In this document: piece after piece, positions 1 to 7,625 of the stretch | Layout of the letters: every line of letters starts with the position of its first letter | How positions within the stretch are numbered: position 1 is the stretch's first letter | Source: CAMDHY01 sp046156265 | Lineage (GTDB): Bacteria > Pseudomonadota > Alphaproteobacteria > Rhizobiales > Segnochrobactraceae | Direction: 5' to 3' | DNA length: 64,000 nucleotides | Assembly: GCF_046156265.1 (NCBI RefSeq) | Contig: NZ_JAWDIR010000011.1 | Span: forward strand, 186,001-250,000 | Translations under genes and position numbers: made by a program | Notes under the pieces: model-generated | What the model was told of the DNA's origin: nothing | What the model saw: only the letters and a program-made list of their open reading frames with translations | Databases searched by the model: none

Positions 1-74
1 GTCAGCGACAGGTCCTCGACCGCCTGGATGGTGCCGAAGGCCTTCGAGACGAGATCGATGCGTACCTCAGCCAT
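1..74 (-). CDS. Sugar ABC transporter ATP-binding protein (N-terminal fragment)
   Basis: Only the first 24 codons lie in the window; the gene continues past the left edge. The ATG at 74 opens a reading frame beginning MAEVRIDLVSKAF, which aligns with the start of the neighbouring ATPase (MAEIRVEHLHKSF). It overlaps the stop of that ATPase by 8 bases, indicating translational coupling. It is read as the second of two paralogous MalK/UgpC-type ATPases of one importer. Two ATPase genes beside a DUF2160 gene is the arrangement known for glycerol-type ABC importers (GlpS/GlpT). Nothing downstream can be seen. Confidence 0.8.
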   Translation of the reverse strand, partial: MAEVRIDLVSKAFGTIQAVEDLSL

Positions 75-1167
75 GCGCAGCGGCTCCCTCATAGAGCGCC
101 GTGCGCACGGCGCGGCCGTCCTGCTTGTCGAACACCGACAGCCGCGCGCTGTTGAAGGCGAGGCCGAGCTGCTCGCCGGCCGCCACCGGCACGGTCGCCG
201 GCACGCGCGCCTTCACGGTGCCGCCGGCGGTGCGCACAGTGACGATCTGGGTGGTGCCGAGATATTCGGCGCCGAACACCTCGCCGCGCACGCCGCCGTC
301 ACTGACGAAGCGGATGTGCTCCGGCCGGACCCCGAGGACGAGGTCGGCCTCGGGCCGCGCCTCACGGGCGGCGGGCACGGGAACCTCGACGCCGTCCACC
401 GTCACCGCCTGCTGGCCGGGGGCCAGCGCGCCGCGGAAGCCGAGGAAGTTCATCGAGGGCGAGCCGATGAAGTCGGCGACGAACATCGTCGCCGGGTGGT
501 CGTAGATCTCCTGCGGGGTGGCGAACTGCTCGATGACGCCATGGTTCATCACGGCGATCTTGTCGGCCATCGCCATCGCCTCGAGCTGGTCGTGGGTGAC
601 GTAGACGGTGGTCGCCTTCAGCCGGTCGTGCAGGCTGCGGAGCTCGTGGCACATCAGCGTGCGGAACTCGCTGTCGAGCGCGCCGAGCGGCTCGTCCATC
701 AGGAAGCACATCGGCTCGCGCACGATGGCGCGGCCGAGGGCGACGCGCTGGCGGTCGCCGCCGGACAGCCCCGACACCGACTTGTCCAGCAGCGGCGTGA
801 TCCTGAGGATGCGCGCCGTCTCCTCAACCCGCCGCTTGATCTCGGCCGCCGGCGTGCCGACGCATTTCAGCGGGAAGCCGATGTTCTTGCGCACGCTCAT
901 GTGCGGGTAGAGGGCGAACAGCTGGAAGACGAAGGCGATGTCGCGGTCGGCGGCGCGCTTGAAGGTGACGTCCTCGCCGCCGAGCAGGATTTGGCCGGAG
1001 GTCGGCAGCTCCAGCCCGGCAATCATCCGGAGCGTCGTCGTCTTGCCGCAGCCCGACGGGCCGAGCATGACGAAGAACTCGCCGTCGTGGACGGTGAAGC
1101 TCGAGTCCTTCACGGCGGTGAAAGTCCCGAAGCTCTTGTGCAGGTGCTCGACGCGGATCTCGGCCAT
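67..1167 (-). CDS. Sugar/polyol ABC transporter ATP-binding protein (MalK/UgpC family)
   Basis: A 366-residue ATPase energising the importer encoded upstream. Visible motifs are Walker A GPSGCGKT (residues 36-43), the Q-loop near 82, signature LSGGDRQR (134-141), Walker B CFLMDEP (154-160) and the switch His192. The last 130 residues resemble the TOBE/regulatory region of MalK-type ATPases, including VLGVRPEHI. The signature has Asp where Gln is usual (LSGGQ), a minor oddity. It lies 11 bases after the DUF2160 gene and overlaps the next ATPase by 8 bases, so it sits inside a six-gene transport operon read leftward. The substrate cannot be told from the ATPase. Confidence 0.93.
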   Translation of the reverse strand: MAEIRVEHLHKSFGTFTAVKDSSFTVHDGEFFVMLGPSGCGKTTTLRMIAGLELPTSGQILLGGEDVTFKRAADRDIAFVFQLFALYPHMSVRKNIGFPLKCVGTPAAEIKRRVEETARILRITPLLDKSVSGLSGGDRQRVALGRAIVREPMCFLMDEPLGALDSEFRTLMCHELRSLHDRLKATTVYVTHDQLEAMAMADKIAVMNHGVIEQFATPQEIYDHPATMFVADFIGSPSMNFLGFRGALAPGQQAVTVDGVEVPVPAAREARPEADLVLGVRPEHIRFVSDGGVRGEVFGAEYLGTTQIVTVRTAGGTVKARVPATVPVAAGEQLGLAFNSARLSVFDKQDGRAVRTALYEGAAAHG

Positions 1168-1178
1168 CTACGCCACCC

Positions 1179-1409
1179 TCACGCCGGGAACTTCGAGACG
1201 ATCATGAACATCACCGTGCCCGTCAGGATGGTGGCGAACGACCAGCCGTAGAGCCACAGCGACAGCGGCTGCATCAGCATGACGACGCCGATGCCGATGA
1301 CGGCGATCGCGATGTTCTCCATGATCCCGCGCCGGGCGAAGCGCGGCCAGCGCGAGGGGGCGGCGGCGGTGCGGCCGCGCCGGGCGGGGGCGTCGGTCTC
1401 GCCGCTCAT
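1179..1409 (-). CDS. DUF2160 small inner-membrane protein of ABC importer
   Basis: A 76-residue protein with a basic, Ala/Pro-rich N-terminus and two hydrophobic segments (about residues 31-46 and 50-71), ending VSKFPA. The composition, size and position between permease and ATPase genes fit the DUF2160 family, known from glycerol-type ABC transporter operons in rhizobia. Its start ATG overlaps the upstream permease stop as ATGA, which decides the start; Met30 is a possible internal alternative. Its function is not established; an accessory membrane subunit is inferred from context. Confidence 0.8.
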   Translation of the reverse strand: MSGETDAPARRGRTAAAPSRWPRFARRGIMENIAIAVIGIGVVMLMQPLSLWLYGWSFATILTGTVMFMIVSKFPA

Positions 1410-2359
1410 TTGCGCACCGCTCCGAAGGTGATGCCGCGCAGGAGGTGCTTGCGGAGCAGCACGGTGAACACGACGATCGGGATGAGGAAGAGCGTCGTGC
1501 CGGCGGCCACGGCTGGCCAGTCCATTCCGCCCTCGCCGATGATGATCGGGATGAACGGCGGCGCCGTCTGCGCCTCGCCGGAGGTGAGCAGCACCGCAAA
1601 GGCATACTCGTTCCAGGCGAAGATCAGGCAGAAGATCGCGGTCGCGGCGATGCCGGTCGCCGCCTGCGGCAGCACTACCTTGCGGAAGGCCTGCAGCCGC
1701 GTGTAGCCGTCGATCATCGCCGCCTCCTCGTATTCGCGCGGGATCTCGTCGATGAAGCCCTTCAGGAGCCACACGGCGAGCGAGACGTTGACGGCGGTGT
1801 AGAGGATGATCATCCCGAGCCGCGTGTCGGACAGGCCGAGCTCGCGGTACATCAGGTAGATCGGGATGGCGACGGCGATCGGCGGCATCATCCGCGTCGA
1901 CAGGATGAAGAACATCAGGTCGTCGGCGAGCGGGATCTTGAACCGCGAGAACGCGTAGGCGGCCAGCGTGCCGAGGAAGACGGCGAGGAACGTCGAGCCG
2001 AAGCCGATGATCAGCGAGTTCATGAAGCGGGCGCCGAACTTCGACGGCCCGACGATCACCATGTTCTGCTTGCGGACGAGCTCGTCGTACCAGGTCTCCG
2101 GCGCCGGCAGGCTCGCCATGTATTCGGGCGTCTGGCGCGAGCGGGTGGTGAACAGGTTGACGTAGCCCTGCAGCGACGGGTCGGCGAACACCTTCGGCGG
2201 ATAGGCGATGGCGTCCGACTGCGACTTGAAGCCGGTGGCGAAGATCCACAGGAGCGGCAGCATCGTGATGACCGCATAGAGGATCACGATCGCCCCGGAA
2301 ATGCGCCGCGACACCGTCGACGGCGCCACGACGGAATGGGCTTGGGTCAGACCGGACAT
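1406..2359 (-). CDS. Carbohydrate ABC transporter permease (MalG type)
   Basis: A 317-residue integral membrane protein, the second permease of the importer. Several hydrophobic segments are visible, starting with one near residues 22-42. The cytoplasmic EAA loop that docks on the ATPase reads EEAAMIDGYTRLQAFRKVVL, close to the MalG pattern. A hydrophilic, probably periplasmic stretch follows the first helix (about residues 45-95), as in MalG proteins. It lies 75 bases after the first permease and overlaps the DUF2160 gene by 4 bases. It should form a heterodimer with the permease at 2435-3397. Confidence 0.93.
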   Translation of the reverse strand: MSGLTQAHSVVAPSTVSRRISGAIVILYAVITMLPLLWIFATGFKSQSDAIAYPPKVFADPSLQGYVNLFTTRSRQTPEYMASLPAPETWYDELVRKQNMVIVGPSKFGARFMNSLIIGFGSTFLAVFLGTLAAYAFSRFKIPLADDLMFFILSTRMMPPIAVAIPIYLMYRELGLSDTRLGMIILYTAVNVSLAVWLLKGFIDEIPREYEEAAMIDGYTRLQAFRKVVLPQAATGIAATAIFCLIFAWNEYAFAVLLTSGEAQTAPPFIPIIIGEGGMDWPAVAAGTTLFLIPIVVFTVLLRKHLLRGITFGAVRK

Positions 2360-2434
2360 TCGCTCGCCTCCTTCCGCGCGGCGCGATGGGGGGAGGGTTT
2401 GCGTTGCGTGCGGGAAGATTGATCGCCATGCCCA

Positions 2435-3397
2435 TCACCGGTTCTTCACCGCGTTCAGCGCCTTCACGTAGATGTTGGCGGCGCCGAAGATCGTCACGAA
2501 CAGGATGATGGCGAAGGCGGAGGAGTAGCCGGTGCGCCACTTCTCGAACGCCTCGCGCTTGAGCGTGATGGAGGCGAGCTCGGTGGTCGAGCCCGGTCCG
2601 CCGGAGGTGAGCAGCGCCACCATGTCGAACATCTTGAAGTTCTCGATGGCGCGGAACAGCACCGCCAGCATCAGGAACGGCAGCACCATCGGCAGCGTGA
2701 TCGACCAGAAGGTCCGCCACGACGAGGCGCGGTCGACCTCGGCCGCCTCGTAGATGTAGTCCGGCACCGAGCGCAGGCCCGCGAGGCAGATCAGCATCAC
2801 GTAGGGCGTCCACATCCACGCATCGACGATGACGATCGCCCACGGCGCCAGCGCCACCGAGCCGACCATGTCGAAGGAGGAGGGCGGGATGCCGGTGAAG
2901 AACGAGACGACGTAGTTGAACGGCCCGATCTGCGTCTGGAACAAAAGCTTCCAGAAGGTGCCGACGACGGCCGGCGACAGCATCATCGGCAGCAGGATGA
3001 CGGTCGTCCAGAACGAGTGGCCGCGGAACTGCCGGTTGATGAGAAGGGCGAGGCCGAAGCCGAGCAGCACTTCCAGCACGATCGTCCAGACGACGAAGTG
3101 CGCGGTCGCCTGCATGCGCTCCCAGATGTCGGGGTCCGACAGCACGCGCGAATAGTTGCGCACGCCGACCCAGGCGACGGTCGCGTTCAACTTGTTCGCC
3201 GCATAGTTGGTGAACGACAGATAGACCGCCCAGATCAGCGGGAAGATGTTGATCGCCAGCAGAAGGACGATGGTCGGGCCGATGAACAGCCAGGCGATGG
3301 TGCGGTCGGAGAAGCCGCTCACCTTGCGGGCAAGGCCGTCCGGCGTCGCGGCGGCGACCCGTTCAGCGACGGTCCTGTGGTCTGGGATGTCGGTCAT
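2435..3397 (-). CDS. Sugar ABC transporter permease (MalF/UgpA type)
   Basis: A 320-residue membrane protein with about six hydrophobic segments, the first at residues 33-58 (starting IAWLFIGPTIVLLL). The EAA loop is YEAAEVDRASSWRTFWSITL, diagnostic of MalF/UgpA-type permeases. It follows the binding-protein gene after a 164-base gap that contains a perfect hairpin and precedes the MalG-type permease, the usual order for carbohydrate uptake class 1 systems. The N-terminal 30 residues are cytoplasmic and charged. No feature identifies the substrate. Confidence 0.93.
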   Translation of the reverse strand: MTDIPDHRTVAERVAAATPDGLARKVSGFSDRTIAWLFIGPTIVLLLAINIFPLIWAVYLSFTNYAANKLNATVAWVGVRNYSRVLSDPDIWERMQATAHFVVWTIVLEVLLGFGLALLINRQFRGHSFWTTVILLPMMLSPAVVGTFWKLLFQTQIGPFNYVVSFFTGIPPSSFDMVGSVALAPWAIVIVDAWMWTPYVMLICLAGLRSVPDYIYEAAEVDRASSWRTFWSITLPMVLPFLMLAVLFRAIENFKMFDMVALLTSGGPGSTTELASITLKREAFEKWRTGYSSAFAIILFVTIFGAANIYVKALNAVKNR

Positions 3398-3515
3398 CGG
3401 GCCCGTTTCGCGACTGGCGGTTTTCGGGCGCCGTCCCGGCGCGGGGCGGCGAGGGGAGCGCGGGCGCGAGGCGCGCGCTCCCGGTTCGGCGTGGTGTCAC
3501 TCCGAGAGCCGACCC

Positions 3516-3537
3516 CCGGCCCGGCGAACCGGGCCGG
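3516..3537 (-). other. Intercistronic hairpin between binding protein and permease genes
   Basis: A perfect 9-bp stem (CCGGCCCGG / CCGGGCCGG) closed by a 4-base loop lies just after the binding-protein stop. It has no T-run, so it looks like an mRNA-stabilising or attenuating structure rather than a full terminator. Such hairpins commonly raise binding-protein levels relative to permeases; that role is inferred here. Confidence 0.5.
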
Positions 3538-3561
3538 AGGCGGCTCAGGGCTGGACCCGTG

Positions 3562-4884
3562 TCAGAGCTTGCCTTCGTCCTCAAAGATCTCGGTCCAGTC
3601 GCCGACCAGAAGATCGAGGGCTTCCTTCGCCGTGCCCTTGTTGGCGACGACGTAGTCGTGCACGCGCTCCTGCATGGCGAGCAGCAGCTGCGCATAGGCG
3701 GGCTCCTGCCAGAAGTCCTTCACCTGGCCCATGGCGACCAGGAAGTCGGCCGCGAACGGCGCGGTGTCGGCGAAGCCCGGCGCTTCCAGCACCGACTTCG
3801 CGCAGGAATAGCCGCCGAGCGACCACCACTTCGCCTGCACGTCGTTCTGCGCGAACCACTTGATGTACTGCAGTGCGGCGTCCTGCTTGTCGGAATAGGC
3901 CACCACGGAGATGCCCTGGCCGCCGAGCGTCGAGCCCTTGACGATCTCCTCGGGGTTGACGAAGAAGCCGATCTTGTCGCCGCCGACGTTCTCGTTCTTG
4001 TAGAGGCCGGGGAAGAAGGCGAACCAGTTCATCATCATGGCCACCTGGCCGGACGTGAACGCGTCGAGGTTCTCCTGCATGTAGGCGTTGGTGTAGCCCG
4101 GCGGCGTGCAGCAATCGTACATCGCCTTGTAGGCCTCGAGACCCTTCACGGCGTCGGGGCTGTTGACGTAGCCCTCCATGTCGTAGGGCTTCTCGGGGTT
4201 CTCGTACTTGAAGTCGTAGGGATAGAGGGCGTTGGTGACGCCCATGGTGATGCCTTCCGAGCCGCGCTCGGTGAAGATCGCCGCGCCGTAGACGGTCTTG
4301 CCGTCGATCTCGCGCTTCTGGAAGAATTCGGCGACCTGCTTCAGCTCGTCCCAGGTCTTCGGCGGGGCGAGGTCGCGGCCGTATTTCTCCTTGAACTCGG
4401 CCTGCAGCTCGGGCCGTGCGAACCAGTCCTTGCGGTAGGTCCAGCCCAGCGCGTCGCCCATCGCCGGCAGCGCCCAGTAGTTGTCGGAGCCCTTCGGCCA
4501 GGTCGAGTAGGCGTAGACCGTCGCCGGCAGGAAGCTGTCCATGCTGATGCCTTCTTTGGCGAAGAAGTCGTTCAGCTTGACGTAGTGTCCGTTCTCGGCG
4601 GCGCCGCCGATCCACTGGCTGTCACCGATGACGAGGTCGCAGAGCTTGCCCTTGGAGTTGAGCTCGTTCTGCATGCGGTCGGTGTAGTTCGGCCACGGGA
4701 TGAACTCGAACTTCATGTCGATGCCGCTCTGGGCGGTGAAGTCCTTCGAGAGCTCGACCAATGCGTTCGCCGGGTCCCAGGCCGCCCAGCAGAGCGTCAG
4801 GGTTTCGGCCTGCGCGCCGGTGGCGCCGACGAGCGGCGCCCCGACGACGACCGCGGCGGCCGTCGACAACAATACTTTCCTCAT
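3562..4884 (-). CDS. Extracellular sugar-binding protein (family 1)
   Basis: A 440-residue periplasmic solute-binding protein. Residues 1-26 form a Sec signal peptide (MRKVLLSTAA..., cleavage likely after GAQA). The mature part has the family 1 layout, with an early WAAWDPANALVELSKDF segment, a PAMGDALGWTYRKDWF segment and Trp/Tyr-rich patches typical of sugar sites. The start is fixed by GGAGGAGA 7 bases upstream; an upstream in-frame ATG at 4929 lacks a signal-like N-terminus. At 440 residues it is shorter than GlpV-type glycerol binders, which argues against glycerol despite the DUF2160/two-ATPase layout. It heads the transporter operon. Confidence 0.92.
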   Translation of the reverse strand: MRKVLLSTAAAVVVGAPLVGATGAQAETLTLCWAAWDPANALVELSKDFTAQSGIDMKFEFIPWPNYTDRMQNELNSKGKLCDLVIGDSQWIGGAAENGHYVKLNDFFAKEGISMDSFLPATVYAYSTWPKGSDNYWALPAMGDALGWTYRKDWFARPELQAEFKEKYGRDLAPPKTWDELKQVAEFFQKREIDGKTVYGAAIFTERGSEGITMGVTNALYPYDFKYENPEKPYDMEGYVNSPDAVKGLEAYKAMYDCCTPPGYTNAYMQENLDAFTSGQVAMMMNWFAFFPGLYKNENVGGDKIGFFVNPEEIVKGSTLGGQGISVVAYSDKQDAALQYIKWFAQNDVQAKWWSLGGYSCAKSVLEAPGFADTAPFAADFLVAMGQVKDFWQEPAYAQLLLAMQERVHDYVVANKGTAKEALDLLVGDWTEIFEDEGKL

Positions 4885-5034
4885 TGCCTTGTCTCCTCCC
4901 CAAGCGCCCGCGTGTGCGCCGGCCGGCATGTCCGGCGCGTCGCCACCGTCGCCGCGTGTCGCGGCGCCGTCGATCTGGGCTCGTTCGACCGAAAACTGCG
5001 TTCCCTCGGGCGCCCTCGTGTCGGGGCGTCCCTT

Positions 5035-5079
5035 GTTTAGTGCTTCGGAATACTAAGCATCAAACACTAAACTGCGCAA
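5035..5079 (-). promoter_or_regulatory. Promoter with nested palindromic operator before the sugar-binding protein gene
   Basis: An AT-rich island in GC-rich surroundings holds a perfect 8-bp inverted repeat, GTTTAGTG (5035-5042) and CACTAAAC (5065-5072), with an inner TGCTT/AAGCA pair. On the minus strand TTGCGC (5079-5074) is followed after 18 bases by TAGTAT (5055-5050), a plausible -35/-10 pair lying across the palindrome. Repression by the nearby LacI-type regulator is inferred. Confidence 0.55.
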
Positions 5080-5098
5080 CAGCGCTTTTCGGGGTCGC

Positions 5099-6271
5099 TC
5101 ACACCTTTTCCCAGCTGCCACCGGCGGCGCTGGAGCGCACCGCCGCCTCGATGAAGGCGACGCCGGCGACGCCGTCGTCGACGGACGGGAAGGTCACTGC
5201 CGGATCGAGCGGTTCACCCGTGCGGGCGGCGCGGATCGCCCGCGCCGCCTCGGTGTAGATGGTCGCGAAGCCCTCGAGGTAGCCTTCCGGATGGCCGGAC
5301 GGGATGCGCGTCACGCGGGCGCCAGCGGCGTTCACCGCGCCGGTGCCGCGGGTGAGCTTCACCGTCGGCTGGCCGAGCGGCGACCACCACAGATCGTTCG
5401 GCTGCTCCTGCTCCCAGTTCAGTCCGCCCTTCTCGCCATAGACGCGCAGCTTGAGCGCGTTCTCGTTGCCGGGCGCGACCTGGCTCGCCCACAGCATCCC
5501 CTTGGCGCCGTCCTTGAAGCGCAGCAGCAGGTTGGCGTTGTCGTCGAGCCGGCGACCGTCGACGAAGGTCGACAGGTCGGCGCTCAGGCTGTCCAGCGTC
5601 AGGCCGGTGACGAAGCAGGCGAGGTTGTAGGCGTGCGTGCCGATGTCGCCGATGCAGCCGCCGGCGCCCGAGCGCGCCGGGTCGACGCGCCACGCCGCCT
5701 GCTTCTGTCCGGAGTCCTCGAGCTTCGTCGAGAGCCAGCCCTGCACATATTCCACCTGCACGACGCGGATTTTGCCGAGCTCGCCCGCCTCGATCATCGC
5801 GCGGGCGTGCCGGATCATCGGGTAGCCGGTGTAGTTGTGGGTGACGGCGAACACCTTGCCGGTGCGCTTCACCACCTCGGCCAGCGCCTTGGCGTCTTCC
5901 AGTGTCGTCGTCAGCGGCTTGTCGCAGATGACGTGGAAGCCGGCCTCGAGCGCCGCCTTCGCCGGGGCGAAGTGCATGTGGTTCGGCGTCACGATGGCGA
6001 TCGCCTCGGCGCGGTCGGCGCGCTTGCCCTCGCCGGCGATGAGCTCCTCCCAGCTGCCATAGGCGCGCTCAGTCGGGATGCCGAGTGCAAGGGCGGAATC
6101 CTTCGCCCGCTGCGGCTCGGATGACATCGCGCCGGCGACGAGGGTGAACTCGTCGTCCATGCGGGCGGCGAGGCGGTGCACCGCCCCGATGAAGGCACCC
6201 TGGCCGCCGCCGACCATGGCGTAGCGGATGCGGTCCGGGCCCTTCGCTTCGTCGCGTCCGGTGATCGACAT
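5099..6271 (-). CDS. Gfo/Idh/MocA family oxidoreductase
   Basis: A 390-residue NAD(P)-dependent sugar or polyol dehydrogenase. The N-terminal Rossmann fold shows GGGQGA (residues 21-26), and the family EKP motif appears as CDKPL with Lys118. The C-terminal half contains GGCIGDIGTHAYN with the conserved Asp and His of the active site. The start at 6271 is chosen because GGAGGAACG sits just upstream. It lies between the TIM-barrel isomerase and the binding-protein gene on the same strand, suggesting it oxidises the imported substrate or an intermediate. The substrate is unknown; inositol- or keto-sugar-type chemistry is possible. Confidence 0.88.
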   Translation of the reverse strand: MSITGRDEAKGPDRIRYAMVGGGQGAFIGAVHRLAARMDDEFTLVAGAMSSEPQRAKDSALALGIPTERAYGSWEELIAGEGKRADRAEAIAIVTPNHMHFAPAKAALEAGFHVICDKPLTTTLEDAKALAEVVKRTGKVFAVTHNYTGYPMIRHARAMIEAGELGKIRVVQVEYVQGWLSTKLEDSGQKQAAWRVDPARSGAGGCIGDIGTHAYNLACFVTGLTLDSLSADLSTFVDGRRLDDNANLLLRFKDGAKGMLWASQVAPGNENALKLRVYGEKGGLNWEQEQPNDLWWSPLGQPTVKLTRGTGAVNAAGARVTRIPSGHPEGYLEGFATIYTEAARAIRAARTGEPLDPAVTFPSVDDGVAGVAFIEAAVRSSAAGGSWEKV

Positions 6272-6293
6272 CTTCGTTCCTCCCCGGTGCGGC

Positions 6294-7349
6294 TCAGGCG
6301 ATGCCGAGCATGCGCTTGTTGGCGGCGTCGTCGGTGCCGGCACCGGCGAAGTCGTCGAAGGCCTTCTCGGTGACGCGGATGATGTGGCTGTCGATGAACA
6401 TCGCGCCCTCCCGCGCCCCGTCTTCCGGGTGCTTCAGGCAGCACTCCCACTCGAGCACCGCCCAACCGTCGAAGCCGTACTTGGTGAGCTTGGAGAAGAT
6501 GCCGCCGAAATCGACCTGGCCGTCGCCGAGCGAGCGGAAGCGGCCGGCGCGGTCGGCCCACGAGGCGAAGCCCGAATAGACGCCCTGGCGGCCGGTCGGG
6601 TTCAGCTCCGCGTCCTTGACGTGGAACATCTTGATGCGCTCGTGATAGATGTCGATGAAGGCGAGATAGTCGAGCGCCTGCAGCGCGAAGTGCGAGGGAT
6701 CGTAGAGGATGTTGCAGCGCGGGTGGTTGTTGACGCGCTCGAGGAACATCTCGAAGGTCGTGCCATCGAAGAGGTCCTCGCCGGGGTGGATCTCATAAGC
6801 GACGTCGACGCCGGCGGCGTCGAAGGCATTCAGGATCGGCGTCCAGCGGCGGGCTAGCTCGTCGAAGGCGGTCTCGACGAGGCCGGCCGGGCGCTGCGGC
6901 CACGGATAGACGAACGGCCAGGCGAGCGCGCCGGAGAAGGTCGCGTGCGCCGTCAGGCCGAGGTTCTGCGAGGCCTTGGCGGCGTGCATCAACTGCTCGA
7001 CCGCCCACGCCTGCCGCGCCTTCGGATTGCCGCGCACTTCCGGTGCCGCGAAGCCGTCGAAGGCCTCGTCATAAGCCGGATGGACGGCGACGAGCTGGCC
7101 CTGCAGGTGGGTGGAGAGCTCGGTGATGACGATGTCGTGCTCGGCCGCGATGCCCTTCACCTCGTCGCAATAGGTCTTCGACTCGGCCGCCTTCTTCAGG
7201 TCGAACAGGCGCGCGTCCCAGCTCGGGATCTGGATGCCCTCGTAGCCGAGCTCGGCCGCCCAGGCGGCGATGGAACTGAGCGAATTGAACGGTGCCGCAT
7301 CGCCCGCGAACTGCGCGAGGAAGATCGCCGGCCCTTTGATCGTCTTCAT
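6294..7349 (-). CDS. Sugar phosphate isomerase/epimerase (xylose isomerase-like TIM barrel)
   Basis: A 351-residue member of the AP endonuclease 2/IolE-type TIM-barrel superfamily. Metal-binding acidic and His residues appear in YEIHPGEDLFD, NILYDPSHFALQ, MFHVKDAE and VLEWEC, in the usual strand order of the barrel. The start at 7349 has GGGAGGA 6 bases upstream. It sits 22 bases before the Gfo/Idh/MocA gene, a pairing common in sugar catabolic operons, where the two enzymes interconvert keto and hydroxy sugars. The specific reaction cannot be assigned. Confidence 0.88.
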   Translation of the reverse strand: MKTIKGPAIFLAQFAGDAAPFNSLSSIAAWAAELGYEGIQIPSWDARLFDLKKAAESKTYCDEVKGIAAEHDIVITELSTHLQGQLVAVHPAYDEAFDGFAAPEVRGNPKARQAWAVEQLMHAAKASQNLGLTAHATFSGALAWPFVYPWPQRPAGLVETAFDELARRWTPILNAFDAAGVDVAYEIHPGEDLFDGTTFEMFLERVNNHPRCNILYDPSHFALQALDYLAFIDIYHERIKMFHVKDAELNPTGRQGVYSGFASWADRAGRFRSLGDGQVDFGGIFSKLTKYGFDGWAVLEWECCLKHPEDGAREGAMFIDSHIIRVTEKAFDDFAGAGTDDAANKRMLGIA

Positions 7350-7362
7350 GCGTGTCCTCCCG

Positions 7363-7424
7363 GGACGTTGTTGGTGGTGAGTGTGGGTGACGTTGTTGTT
7401 GTTGATGAGACGGTTGTTGCTGTT
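7363..7424. repeat. Low-complexity GTT/GTG-rich stretch
   Basis: The leader of the TIM-barrel gene contains a run of GTT and GTG units on the plus strand (AAC/CAC on the sense strand of the gene). It is simple-sequence DNA upstream of the chosen start. No function is evident. Confidence 0.5.
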
Positions 7425-7454
7425 GCCCTGAAGGGACGCAGCGGACTGCGACGC

Positions 7455-7600
7455 GTCCTCCCCCTGCCAGGGGGGAGGACAGCCGCGCCGCAGGCGCGGC
7501 AGGTGGGGGCCCGTCAATCCAAACGCGAACCTGAGTTTGGATTCACAGGCCCCACCCTGGCCGCTGCGCGGCCTGTCCCTCCCCCTGGCAGGGGAGGGAC
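7455..7600. repeat. Large imperfect palindromic intergenic element
   Basis: The arms 7455-7524 and 7535-7600 are near-perfect reverse complements, each carrying a C-run/CCAGG/G-run block, a GC-rich inner block and the AATCCAAAC / GTTTGGATT core. The whole 146-bp unit can fold into one long hairpin. It lies between xylA and the TIM-barrel gene. It resembles the dispersed palindromic repeats of alphaproteobacterial intergenic regions; copy number cannot be assessed here. It may act as an operon-internal attenuator. Confidence 0.7.
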
Positions 7601-7625
7601 AACCGCCGCCGCCGGACGCCTCCCC

